Source: Vreelandella lutescens
GTDB taxonomy: Bacteria; Pseudomonadota; Gammaproteobacteria; Pseudomonadales; Halomonadaceae
Assembly (NCBI RefSeq): GCF_014640815.1
Contig: NZ_BMHM01000001.1
Location: forward strand, 780,876-844,875
Reading direction: 5' to 3'
DNA: 64,000 nucleotides
Shown: positions 35,080 through 43,557 of the stretch, piece by piece
Layout of the letters: the number at the start of each line of letters is the position of its first letter
How positions within the stretch are numbered: the first letter of the stretch is position 1
Translations under genes and position numbers: made by a program
The notes under the pieces: model-generated
The model's input: only the letters and a program-made list of their open reading frames with translations
Database searches by the model: none
Told to the model about the DNA's origin: nothing

Positions 35080-35379
35080 TTAGGTTGCTACTTTAGTCAG
35101 CAATTTTAATTTACGAAACAGCATATAGCCCGCCAACGCCTTGCGGCCAACCGCCATGGTTCCGCCAGGGTGGCGCATAATGCGTAGGACCGCAATGCCT
35201 CCGATAGCATAAAGGGGAAGCTTGAGGCTTCGCCAGTTGCTGTCTAGCGGTGATGAAGCCCGTTTCAACGTGTCGCTATCCACTAAGATATCGATACGCT
35301 GTTGCTCTAGCTCAGCCAGCAATGCGGCTTTACGCTCTGCCCGGCTAGGTGGCTTAACGACGCTGTTGTGACGAGTCAT
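35080..35379 (-). CDS. YqjK-like small protein
   Basis: A 99-residue basic protein with an N-terminal Arg/Lys/Glu-rich stretch (RAERKAALLAELEQQRIDIL) and weakly hydrophobic C-terminal half (LPLYAIGGIAVLRIMRH). It fits the YqjK family that follows yqjD-yqjE in E. coli. The start at 35379 is chosen because GGAGGTG is seven bases upstream; an ATG two codons earlier abuts that site. Its start region overlaps the end of the yqjE-like gene. Confidence 0.75.
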   Translation of the reverse strand: MTRHNSVVKPPSRAERKAALLAELEQQRIDILVDSDTLKRASSPLDSNWRSLKLPLYAIGGIAVLRIMRHPGGTMAVGRKALAGYMLFRKLKLLTKVAT

Positions 35380-35758
35380 CCTCATTCACCTCCAGCAGTG
35401 CTCGGTCAGCGGCTAGCTGCTTTAACGTCTCTTTAAGCAGCGTATGTCGTTTTGCCTGACGCAAAGCAATCATGGCCAGCAAAATACTCAGCGCAATCAG
35501 TACGCCTGCGCTAACACTAATAGCGGTAATGCGGTATGTATCCCAAAAGAGAACAACCACTAGCGCTGTAAGCGTAGCAACACCTAGCAGTAGCAACAGT
35601 AAGCTGGCACCTGCTAGTAGCAGCAGCACCAATAAACGTGCGCGTTCCTCTTCTAGCTCTAAAACCGCCAAACGCAGGCGGGTTTCACTGTTAGCAACCA
35701 GTGACTTCAGCAGGCGTTTGGCGGCAGAAAAAACGCGTTGGGTGGGACCCAAAGCCAT
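35354..35758 (-). CDS. yqjE: YqjE-like phage-holin-family membrane protein
   Basis: A 134-residue inner-membrane protein. An amphipathic N-terminus (SETRLRLAVLELEEERARLL) precedes two long hydrophobic segments (LLVLLLLAGASLLLLLLGVA and ITAISVSAGVLIALSILLAMIAL), then a basic cytoplasmic tail. This is the Pfam phage_holin_3_6/YqjE family; despite the name it is a host membrane protein. The start ATG 35758 overlaps the stop of the upstream gene (TAATG). Confidence 0.85.
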   Translation of the reverse strand: MALGPTQRVFSAAKRLLKSLVANSETRLRLAVLELEEERARLLVLLLLAGASLLLLLLGVATLTALVVVLFWDTYRITAISVSAGVLIALSILLAMIALRQAKRHTLLKETLKQLAADRALLEVNEDDSSQQRR

Positions 35759-36090
35759 TAGCGACGACCGAGTAGCATACCAACAACAAGACCGGCGGCA
35801 GCACCAATACCGAGGCTGGTCCATGGGTTTTCACGAACATAGCGGTCGCAGCAGTCAACCTGTTCAGAAAGCGTTTCGCGGGTATCTTCGTAGAAACGCT
35901 CTCCACGTGCTTCTAGACGGGCACGAGTATCCTTCAAACGTCGTTCGGCACGCTCACGCAGGTCACGCATTTCACCGCTGGCGTCTTTTGACGTCGCGTT
36001 CATTAGCTCTTCGACCGTTTCGCTTAAATGACGCAGGTCTTCTTTCAACTGATCAGCGCGTGCGGAGGTATCTGTATTACGTTTTGCCAT
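35758..36090 (-). CDS. yqjD: ElaB/YqjD/DUF883-family membrane-anchored protein
   Basis: A 110-residue protein: a long charged helix or coiled coil (about 10-80, repeats of Glu/Arg such as MRDLRERAERRLKDTRARLE), then VRENPWTSLGIGAAAGLVVGMLLGRR, the C-terminal membrane anchor with glycine zipper typical of YqjD/ElaB. E. coli YqjD binds ribosomes and localises them to the membrane in stationary phase. AGGAAG precedes ATG 36090. First gene of the yqjDEK-like operon. Confidence 0.92.
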   Translation of the reverse strand: MAKRNTDTSARADQLKEDLRHLSETVEELMNATSKDASGEMRDLRERAERRLKDTRARLEARGERFYEDTRETLSEQVDCCDRYVRENPWTSLGIGAAAGLVVGMLLGRR

Positions 36091-36165
36091 GATGTCTTCC
36101 TTTGACGAATAAATGAGTGACGACTTCAGCATAGCAGCCGTCACCATATAGACAACCCTGCCGGG

Positions 36166-37197
36166 TTAACGGTTCAGCCCGGTAGCACTAAACAGAGGGT
36201 TGAGACTGAAACCGAGACTGAGGCGGTGCACGCGATTGTCATAATCAATCATGCTTTCCCCGTAGCCGTAGTAGTACTGCACGTGCGCTCGGACGCCGTT
36301 AAACGCAGGCCAGCTGTAATCAATTTGCGTGCCATAGTTGCCGGCACTGGGGTTGCCGCGCAGCTGCCCAGCAAACTCATGGTTGTTTTGCAGACGTTTG
36401 GCAAGTCGAATATCGCCGTAGCCCACAAAGCGCTCGATATCGGGATTATCGTCGTCGCTCTCAGACTCGGGAACACGCCAGTGAGGTGCTAGGGTGAGTG
36501 CCCAGTCGCCACTTTGGAACGTGCTTTCTAAATATACCCGGTTCCAGCTTCGCGACAGCGGATCTGAGCGGCCGTTGGACTGGTGGATAAAAGAGAAACG
36601 GTTACGAGTATTCACCCAGCCCAGCGCGCTCCAGGCGTTGTCGAAGTCGATAAAGACCTCAGGCTCGTAGTTGGTTTCCCGGAAAGGGGAGGAGGCATCG
36701 GTGTTGTAGGCCTGCCACCAACTTTTCTGAGTGTAGGCGAAGTAAACGTCACCGAGTTCGCCAAAGACGTTTTCTGCCAAATTGAATTTGGCAGAAAACT
36801 GGAATTTAACCTCGCCGCTATCGGGTTGCACTTCCTCAGAAATGCTGCGGAAATTTTCAGCATTTTGATTGGTGTTGTAGCTGATAGGGAACAAGTAATT
36901 GGTGCGGTGTGTGGTAATCGCAAACGGGTTACGGGATGACTCTTGCTCTAGCTGTCGCCGGTCACTTAAGTCTTCCAGGGCAACTTCGACCGGCAGTGGT
37001 GCAGGTTCAACGCCTTGTGCTGCTTCTTCAGGCGCCTCAATTTGCTGCAGTTGCTGGCGCAGTTGATAGAGTTCGGTGTTCAGCGCTTGAATACGCGCTT
37101 CAATCTCGTCTCGGGTCTCGGCCATGGCCGTTGTGCTGAGAATATTAGCGCCCATTAAGGCCGCCAAACCGGTGAACAGCAGTTTTCGGGTAACCAT
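36166..37197 (-). CDS. pldA: Outer-membrane phospholipase A
   Basis: Calcium-dependent beta-barrel phospholipase (343 residues with signal), which destroys phospholipids misplaced in the outer leaflet. The signal ends near STTAMAE, followed by a heptad-like helix (EARIQALNTELYQLRQQLQQ) that E. coli PldA lacks, then the barrel. The catalytic His, Ser and Asn lie in IHQSNGRSDPLSRSWNRVYLE. The C-terminus forms the last strand. Start at 37197 gives the signal peptide; longer versions lack one. Confidence 0.93.
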   Translation of the reverse strand: MVTRKLLFTGLAALMGANILSTTAMAETRDEIEARIQALNTELYQLRQQLQQIEAPEEAAQGVEPAPLPVEVALEDLSDRRQLEQESSRNPFAITTHRTNYLFPISYNTNQNAENFRSISEEVQPDSGEVKFQFSAKFNLAENVFGELGDVYFAYTQKSWWQAYNTDASSPFRETNYEPEVFIDFDNAWSALGWVNTRNRFSFIHQSNGRSDPLSRSWNRVYLESTFQSGDWALTLAPHWRVPESESDDDNPDIERFVGYGDIRLAKRLQNNHEFAGQLRGNPSAGNYGTQIDYSWPAFNGVRAHVQYYYGYGESMIDYDNRVHRLSLGFSLNPLFSATGLNR

Positions 37198-37374
37198 CAA
37201 CGTGGCTCGCAAATTAAGAGTAAAGATACCAGCGTTGTTTCTATACATGCGGCAGGTGTAAGTCAACTGTCGATGTCAGTAGGCGCTTACCAGATTGCGT
37301 AACGATGTCATACCCATGACAATAGGCATCCTGCCCGGCTTAGCGGGCTGACATGTCAATGAGGCATAAGTAAC

Positions 37375-40300
37375 GTGGTCAGAAATGCCCTTAAAGCCGC
37401 TCTCTGCTGCCTATGGCTGGTCACGATGTTGGCCGGAACCGCCAGCGCTCAAAGTACACCGGTTGAGCGCGTCCCTCCCCAATCTGAGCTTAGCGAACGT
37501 TTAGCGGCCATTGAGTCGCTTGAGACCGAATTAACGGCTGAACAGCAGCGTGACCAAGCGGCACTTGCCGCCGCGTTGGAGGCTTACGATCGGCTTAATG
37601 CGATTGAAGAGCGCCAGCAGGCACTGGAGCAGCGGGTAAGCCAGGCCCCTGAGCTGCTGCTGCGTTTAGAGCGTGAGCTAAACGAGGCTGAAGAACAGAG
37701 CTTACAGCTCTCGGTAGACAATCTGAGCGATATGCCTCTAGACGCTCTGGAAGCCGAACAGGCTGAGGCGGTCATTGAACTCCAGCAGTTGCAAAGCCAG
37801 ATGGCAGAGGTCAATTCCCAATTATTGGCTGCGCAAACGCTTCCAGAGCGGGCACAGCAAGCCATTTCCGATGCACTACAGCGCGCGGAAACGCTGCGTC
37901 GCGAGCACGATACTCGCGCGGCGCTGCTAGCGGATCGTCAGCTCTCAGCCCGTGAAGATGCCCAGCTCATTCAGTGGCGCTTAGAGCGGGCGCTTGCTGA
38001 ACGAGAAGTCAGCTTAAATCAGCGTGAGTTGAGTGCTAATAGCCGCCTGCGCGAGCTGGCTCAGCAGCGGCGTGATTTGCTCGCTCTGCAAATAGATCGC
38101 CAGGAACAGCAATTGAGCCTGTTGCAGGGTGTGATTGACCGCCAGCGACGCCTTCAGTCTGAGCAGGCCATTGCTGACGCTGCCAAAAATGATCCGCTCA
38201 TTGCGGAAGGGCACCCGGTGGTGCTGAATGCCCAGCAAGTCAATCAAACGCTGAGCTTGGAACTGCTGCGGGCAACGGATCGTGCCAATGGCATCGTGCG
38301 TGAAAACATTGAGGCCCAGCGCCAGTTAGAGCATGTCCGCCAGCTTCAGCGCAGCCTCAATGAGCAGATGGAGGCCATTCGTGGTAGCCAACTGCTCTCG
38401 CGGATTCTACGCGAGCAGCGCCAGTCGCTGCCGGTGGTGCTGCCCCGGCGCGATTTGCAAGATGAGATTGCCGACCTGCGTTTGAAGCAGTTTGACCTTG
38501 TGCGTCAGCGAGACCAGCTGCGCCAGGGGGAGCGGCTAGCGGCACAGCGTATTGAAGAGGCGGGCGTCGATGTGACCTCTGGATTGGTCGATTCGCTGAC
38601 CCGGCTGTATCAGTCGCGCCGTGAGTTGGTAGAGCAGCTAGAGCAGTCCTACGGTAATTTGCTCAGTGCCGCTATCGAGCTTCAGCTCAACCAGCAGCAG
38701 CTGTTAACCACCACGCATGACTTGCGCGCCACCATTGACGAGCAGCTTTTCTGGGTTGCTAACAGCCGCCCGTTGGATGTGAACTGGCTGCGACAACTCC
38801 CCCATAACCTGCAGCAGGAGTGGCGAGAAGGCGAGTGGCGTGGTGTGCTGCCCACCCGCTGGCAAGGGCTCTCTTGGGACATGTTAGTCGGTGCCCCTCT
38901 TCTATTGATCAGCGTGGCATTGCTCGCACTGCGCGGGCGCATCAAAGCACGTTTAGCGCTGATTCACTCTCAAATTGGTCGCTTAAAAAGCGATACCCAA
39001 CTGCACACGCCTAAAGCGGTACTATTGAACGCTTTGTTGGCACTGCCAGGGCCGCTGGCATTAGCGGGTGCCGGTGTTGCGCTGCGCACCGCAGAAGGGG
39101 CACTGGCGCAAGGTGTGGCACCTGCGTTGTTACAGCTTAGCCTGAGCTGGGGCGTGATTGCGCTTGGGCGACGCTTGCTGGTGCCTGATGGCGTCGCTGA
39201 ACGTCATTTTACCTGGGCTCCTGCTTACAACGCTCGACTACGCCAATTGTTGATTGGCTTAGGTATTGCCTTGGTGCCCGTGGTGGCAATTGCCGCTATG
39301 TCGGAGCAGATGGAAACACCGCTAGCGCTTCGCCCTGTGGCAATGGCGCTGTTTATGGGCGGGCTGGTGGCCATGGCCTGGTGGCTGGCGCAGCTTATTC
39401 TTGCGCATGTGCCGATTTTTGGTGTGCGGCTCTTCAGGTTAGTGTTGGGGCTGGGCATGGCCTCAGTGCCCTTGGTACTGCTGGGGTTGGTCGCATGGGG
39501 ATATGAATATACGGCTCTTCGGCTAGTAGCACGCTTTGCCATTACGCTCTATTTGCTGGGGCTTTGGGTGGTGGTAGAGGCAACGGTGGTACGCAGTTTG
39601 GCGGTGGCAGCACGGCGGTTAGCCTATCGCCGGGCGCTGGCCAGACGCCGTGCCCAGGTACAAGAAGGCGCAGAAGGGGGGCTTGAGGTTGTCGAAGAGC
39701 CGCCGTTGGATATGGAAAAAATCAACGCGCAGTCGCTGCGCCTTTCCAAGCTCATTTTGCTGATCGGCTTTAGCGCGCTGCTCTATTTGGTGTGGTCGGA
39801 TCTGCTCTCTGTGCTGGGGTACCTAGATCAGGTGTCGCTTTGGAATGCGGCTGAAGGCGATTTGGTCGACAACGCGCTATCGATCTCGGACTTTGTCACG
39901 GCGCTACTGGTGGTGGCCATCACCTTTATATCGGCGCGCAATCTGCCGGGCCTGCTGGAGGTGATGGTGTTATCGCGCTTGGCGCTCAAGCAGGGGAGTG
40001 CCTATGCGATTAGCTCGCTGCTCTCGTATACCATTGTGGGAACCGGCATCGTGATGTCGCTGGCGACCTTAGGGGTGTCCTGGGATAAGTTGCAGTGGCT
40101 GGTAGCGGCGTTGAGCGTCGGGTTAGGCTTTGGTTTGCAGGAAATTTTTGCCAACTTTATTTCCGGCCTGATTATTCTGTTTGAGCGCCCTATTCGTATT
40201 GGTGACACCATTACCATAGGTAACCTGCACGGCACGGTGAGCCAGATTCGTATTCGTGCCACCACGGTGACCGATTTCGACCGCAAAGAGATCATTATCC

Positions 40301-40710
40301 CCAACAAGACCTTCGTCACGGATCAGCTCATTAACTGGTCACTCTCCGACAATGTGACCCGCGTGGTGCTCACGTACGGAGTCTCGCACGGTTCAGATTT
40401 GCCGCTGGTGCATAAGCTTCTGCGTCAAGCTGCTGACGAAAATGCCCGGGTGCTGGATGACCCTGAGCCTCAGGTGTTCTGCCTAAGTTACGGGCCTCAC
40501 AGCTTGAACTTTGAGCTGCGTATTTTCGTCAACGACCTTTTAGACCGCCTGTTTGCGGCCGATGAGGTGAATTGCCGCGTGGATGAGCTGTTCAAAGAGG
40601 CGGGCGTGCGGATTGCCTTCGAGCAATTGGACGTGTGGCTGCATCCTGAGCAGGGGGAGTCGGTGAAAGTGCAGTCCAACCCCACCCTTCCGCCGGCTAC
40701 CTTGAGCTGA
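37375..40710 (+). CDS. mscK: MscK/KefA-type mechanosensitive channel
   Basis: Very large channel (1111 residues; E. coli MscK is 1120). A signal peptide (LAGTASAQST) is followed by a long periplasmic coiled-coil-rich part (about 30-480; Gln/Glu/Arg-rich), then roughly eleven membrane segments and the MscS core. The pore helix and beta domain are seen in VGLGFGLQEIFANFISGLIILFERPIRIGDTITIG and the cytoplasmic cage follows. It opens under membrane tension to release solutes on osmotic downshock, fitting a halophile. GTG start with GAGG upstream. Confidence 0.95.
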   Translation: MVRNALKAALCCLWLVTMLAGTASAQSTPVERVPPQSELSERLAAIESLETELTAEQQRDQAALAAALEAYDRLNAIEERQQALEQRVSQAPELLLRLERELNEAEEQSLQLSVDNLSDMPLDALEAEQAEAVIELQQLQSQMAEVNSQLLAAQTLPERAQQAISDALQRAETLRREHDTRAALLADRQLSAREDAQLIQWRLERALAEREVSLNQRELSANSRLRELAQQRRDLLALQIDRQEQQLSLLQGVIDRQRRLQSEQAIADAAKNDPLIAEGHPVVLNAQQVNQTLSLELLRATDRANGIVRENIEAQRQLEHVRQLQRSLNEQMEAIRGSQLLSRILREQRQSLPVVLPRRDLQDEIADLRLKQFDLVRQRDQLRQGERLAAQRIEEAGVDVTSGLVDSLTRLYQSRRELVEQLEQSYGNLLSAAIELQLNQQQLLTTTHDLRATIDEQLFWVANSRPLDVNWLRQLPHNLQQEWREGEWRGVLPTRWQGLSWDMLVGAPLLLISVALLALRGRIKARLALIHSQIGRLKSDTQLHTPKAVLLNALLALPGPLALAGAGVALRTAEGALAQGVAPALLQLSLSWGVIALGRRLLVPDGVAERHFTWAPAYNARLRQLLIGLGIALVPVVAIAAMSEQMETPLALRPVAMALFMGGLVAMAWWLAQLILAHVPIFGVRLFRLVLGLGMASVPLVLLGLVAWGYEYTALRLVARFAITLYLLGLWVVVEATVVRSLAVAARRLAYRRALARRRAQVQEGAEGGLEVVEEPPLDMEKINAQSLRLSKLILLIGFSALLYLVWSDLLSVLGYLDQVSLWNAAEGDLVDNALSISDFVTALLVVAITFISARNLPGLLEVMVLSRLALKQGSAYAISSLLSYTIVGTGIVMSLATLGVSWDKLQWLVAALSVGLGFGLQEIFANFISGLIILFERPIRIGDTITIGNLHGTVSQIRIRATTVTDFDRKEIIIPNKTFVTDQLINWSLSDNVTRVVLTYGVSHGSDLPLVHKLLRQAADENARVLDDPEPQVFCLSYGPHSLNFELRIFVNDLLDRLFAADEVNCRVDELFKEAGVRIAFEQLDVWLHPEQGESVKVQSNPTLPPATLS

Positions 40711-40714
40711 CCGC

Positions 40715-41467
40715 TTAGCGCTTGCTGGCAAGAAGCAAAAACTCCCGATTGCCGTCGCTGCCGGTAATCGGGCTCTCCTGCCAGTGGCTGATGGCAAGCT
40801 CGCATTGCTGGCAGGCGGTGCGTATTTTTTGCTCGACCTCTGCGTAGCGACGCGGGTCTCGCACGATACCGCGTTTATCCAACGCACCGGGGTCGAGCTC
40901 AAACTGCGGTTTCACCAGCGAAAGCAGCTGCCCGCCCGGCGGCAGTAGAGCAGCAATCTCAGGCAGAATCAGCGTCTGGGAGATAAACGACACATCCATT
41001 ACGGCAAGATCAATCGGCCGTTCGGCAAGCGTGCTCAACAGTGCCTCTGAAGTGCTCATATGGCGAGCATTGAGTCCTTCCAGGCAGGTCACGCGTGGGT
41101 CGCTGCGTAAGTGGCTGGCAAGCTGATCGTGCCCGACTTCCACGCCGACTACATGGCGTGCGCCAAACTGTAGCGCGCAGTCGGTAAACCCGCCCGTGGA
41201 TTGGCCAATATCCAGCACGCCTTTACCCTCTAAGCGCATCGCTAAGGCCTGCAGAACACCTTCTAATTTAAGCCCGGCGCGCGAGGCATAGCGCTCTTCT
41301 GGGTCCTCTTCCACGCGGAGCGGGGCATCAGTAGGCCATTTTTCAGAGGGTTTATTCAGCAGGGTGCCATCGCTTAAAAAAACGCGCCCGTTTTTGATCA
41401 GCCGTTGGGCACGGGTACGAGAACTGGCCAGCCCTTGGCTGACCAGCAGTTGATCGAGTCGTATCAT
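40715..41467 (-). CDS. tlyA: TlyA-family rRNA 2'-O-methyltransferase
   Basis: A 250-residue protein with an N-terminal S4 RNA-binding domain (RLDQLLVSQGLASSRTRAQRLIKNGRVF) and an FtsJ/RrmJ-like SAM domain (YASRAGLKLEGVLQ, VLDIGQSTGGFTDCALQ, DLAVMDVSFISQTLILP). TlyA proteins methylate cytidines in 16S/23S rRNA; some are called haemolysins. Convergent with mscK, four bases apart. Confidence 0.93.
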   Translation of the reverse strand: MIRLDQLLVSQGLASSRTRAQRLIKNGRVFLSDGTLLNKPSEKWPTDAPLRVEEDPEERYASRAGLKLEGVLQALAMRLEGKGVLDIGQSTGGFTDCALQFGARHVVGVEVGHDQLASHLRSDPRVTCLEGLNARHMSTSEALLSTLAERPIDLAVMDVSFISQTLILPEIAALLPPGGQLLSLVKPQFELDPGALDKRGIVRDPRRYAEVEQKIRTACQQCELAISHWQESPITGSDGNREFLLLASKR

Positions 41468-41502
41468 CTTGGTCGTGTCTGTAATGTGTGGGAGGCCCCG
41501 CG

Positions 41503-43527
41503 TTACTGGGGGCCTTGGTCGGCCTGCAGTTCAGTAGGTGGTAAACGCGTTGCCCCCCAGCTGCGGTGCAGGAAGCCTTTCACGCGCTCTAGTTCTTCAT
41601 CCGTGACGGTAGCCAGCTCGCCTCTTTCCAGCGGGTCGTAGTGATAGATATAGAGCCGGGAAGTGAACTGCTCAAAAGGCAAAGAAGCCTCGCCAAAGCG
41701 CTCACCGTTGCCAGAGGTGCTGACCTTGACGCCGTCGCCCCAATCCTGACCGCTGTCGTTGTTGGGGTTATAGAAGTAGACCCGCATCACGTCGTTAGGG
41801 TCGAGGGAGGCGCGCAAAATAGTAATCGCGTGCCAGCCAATAAACCGTGCGGCGCTGTCGGTCACCGCGATTCCAGCAGGCTGTGGATGAATCAGCGGCT
41901 GGTTGCCGTTGTAGTAAGGGTGGTAGCTGGCGTAGAAATGGCGAATGAAGGTGTCTACTTCCGTCAGTTGGCCGGTGGCGACATCGACGTTAATGCTAAA
42001 CCCGCGACCCGACCACCAGCCGTGGAATTCAGGGTTCACCCAGCGGTGTGGGTCGCCTTCACGGCCGATGCAGCGCCTGCCCATTTCGGCATAAATGCGA
42101 TCCAGATGGGGCACTACAATCAGCGATACCGGATCAAGATCAATGGGTAGCTCAGCGGCAACGCCAGAGATGCTCTCATTGGAGGAGATGGGCTGCCCCT
42201 CGAAATGCATAATAATCTCATCATCTCGAGCGGCCCAGGTGACCATCTGAAGCAGATAATCAGGGTCGTTATAAGCCCACATGGAGAGCGCACGAGCCGA
42301 TTGGCAGGTGGGGTTATTGCCCTGGCCCACGCCTAAAGGCAGCCCAAGCATACACAGCACGCCTTCAATAAGCCGGGCACGGGGAGAGGCAATATCGCCA
42401 TAGGCAAGCGACAGGCGTCCTTCGGACCACTCAGAGAGCTGAAGGTTGAGCTGACGCCACATCGCCGGTGCCACGGGTGGCTGATAAAGAATGCCACGCT
42501 CTAGCAGCAGGGCCAGCCCATACACCGCTTGAGCGGTCGCCGGGTAAACGCCGCTGCGAATCAGCGCATGTACCAACTCGCGGTAGCACAGCAAGCAGTC
42601 GCGGCCGGTAGAGGAGAGCCCCAGCGCCTCTGAAAGCAGATGGTCGCCTTCTTCTAGCAGGTAGCGCAGCAGCACTGCGTGATACGGGGAGACTAACCCG
42701 GTGTCGTGCATGGCGCGTGCAAAACCGGTGGATTCCGCCTGTAGGGTGGCGTTATCCATACGCTCAAGTCGAGCGCTATAAACATCAACGCCAGGGTCTT
42801 CCCGGCAGGCTTGAGTCGGGCCATAAAGCGAGCTGACCAGCCTGCCTGCGCCGTGGCCGCTAGCGCCCAGGTCAATATCAGGGTTGGCTTGGCACAGGGC
42901 GATCTGCGTGATCATTTGCTTAATAGCATCAACCTGGATAGGGCGCTGTTTGAGGATGCGCCAAATCTCATCAATCAGCTGGTCGATCACGAACTCATAG
43001 CCGATGCGCTCGGCCAAGTGTTGGAACAGTTGGCGAGAAATATTCGCTAAACGCCCCTGGGTTTCTCGCTCGGCTTCGCTGGGCGCATTGAAGAGCAGCC
43101 ACAGGTTAATCGCCATTACCTGGGTGAGGTAGTGGTGAGCCTGCTCTTGGGAAATAAGGGTGTGGGCGACATTGCCCTTGGCCACGGCTAGAAGCCGTAG
43201 TTCGCTGAGTGCCTCAATCACCACCACGTTGGCATCCGCGCTTTTGAGCGAATAGGTCGTGAGGGAGGGAATCAGGTATTGGGGCGTTGCCCAATCGGAG
43301 CCGGCGAAGACGCCAGCGGATTCAAAATCCGCCGCGCGGCTTTCCAGCGCTGCACAGCCGCCTGCTTGTAACAGTACGCGCCTAGCAGTATCCAGCACGC
43401 GAGGCAGCTTTGCCGGTTTGGTAAAGGCAGGCGCCTGCAAAAGCAGGCGCACCGCATCATCAAATTTGCTCAGTAATCCATTGAGCTTGCCATCTTCAGT
43501 AGAAGAGGCCTCTTGCGTGGTCGTCAC
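41503..43527 (-). CDS. Unknown large protein with papain-like Cys/His/Asn arrangement
   Basis: A 674-residue cytoplasmic protein that I do not recognise. The first 390 residues appear all-helical. In the second half Cys408 stands at the start of a helix (NNPTCQSARALSMWA), His566 begins a strand (GWHAITILRA) and Asn587/Asp591 follow in a strand-turn (VYFYNPNNDSGQD). This order and context is that of papain-like peptidases, amidases or transglutaminases, so a thiol hydrolase or acyltransferase is a reasonable guess. The GTG start has AAGGAG six bases upstream. It lies 30 bases after the ATP-grasp gene, surely in one operon; the pair may make and break, or transfer, an amide bond. Confidence 0.6.
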   Translation of the reverse strand: MTTTQEASSTEDGKLNGLLSKFDDAVRLLLQAPAFTKPAKLPRVLDTARRVLLQAGGCAALESRAADFESAGVFAGSDWATPQYLIPSLTTYSLKSADANVVVIEALSELRLLAVAKGNVAHTLISQEQAHHYLTQVMAINLWLLFNAPSEAERETQGRLANISRQLFQHLAERIGYEFVIDQLIDEIWRILKQRPIQVDAIKQMITQIALCQANPDIDLGASGHGAGRLVSSLYGPTQACREDPGVDVYSARLERMDNATLQAESTGFARAMHDTGLVSPYHAVLLRYLLEEGDHLLSEALGLSSTGRDCLLCYRELVHALIRSGVYPATAQAVYGLALLLERGILYQPPVAPAMWRQLNLQLSEWSEGRLSLAYGDIASPRARLIEGVLCMLGLPLGVGQGNNPTCQSARALSMWAYNDPDYLLQMVTWAARDDEIIMHFEGQPISSNESISGVAAELPIDLDPVSLIVVPHLDRIYAEMGRRCIGREGDPHRWVNPEFHGWWSGRGFSINVDVATGQLTEVDTFIRHFYASYHPYYNGNQPLIHPQPAGIAVTDSAARFIGWHAITILRASLDPNDVMRVYFYNPNNDSGQDWGDGVKVSTSGNGERFGEASLPFEQFTSRLYIYHYDPLERGELATVTDEELERVKGFLHRSWGATRLPPTELQADQGPQ

Positions 43528-43557
43528 GGTGACTCCTTATCCCAGCCTTGGCAGGGA

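Noticed and set aside
35354..35758. Phage holin, hence a prophage remnant
   Set aside because: The holin label is only a Pfam family name; order yqjD-yqjE-yqjK is a conserved host operon.
41503..41503. tlyA as part of the ATP-grasp operon
   Set aside because: It follows on the same strand after 35 bases, but its function is general and orthologues are found in many contexts; shared transcription is possible, functional linkage is not supported.
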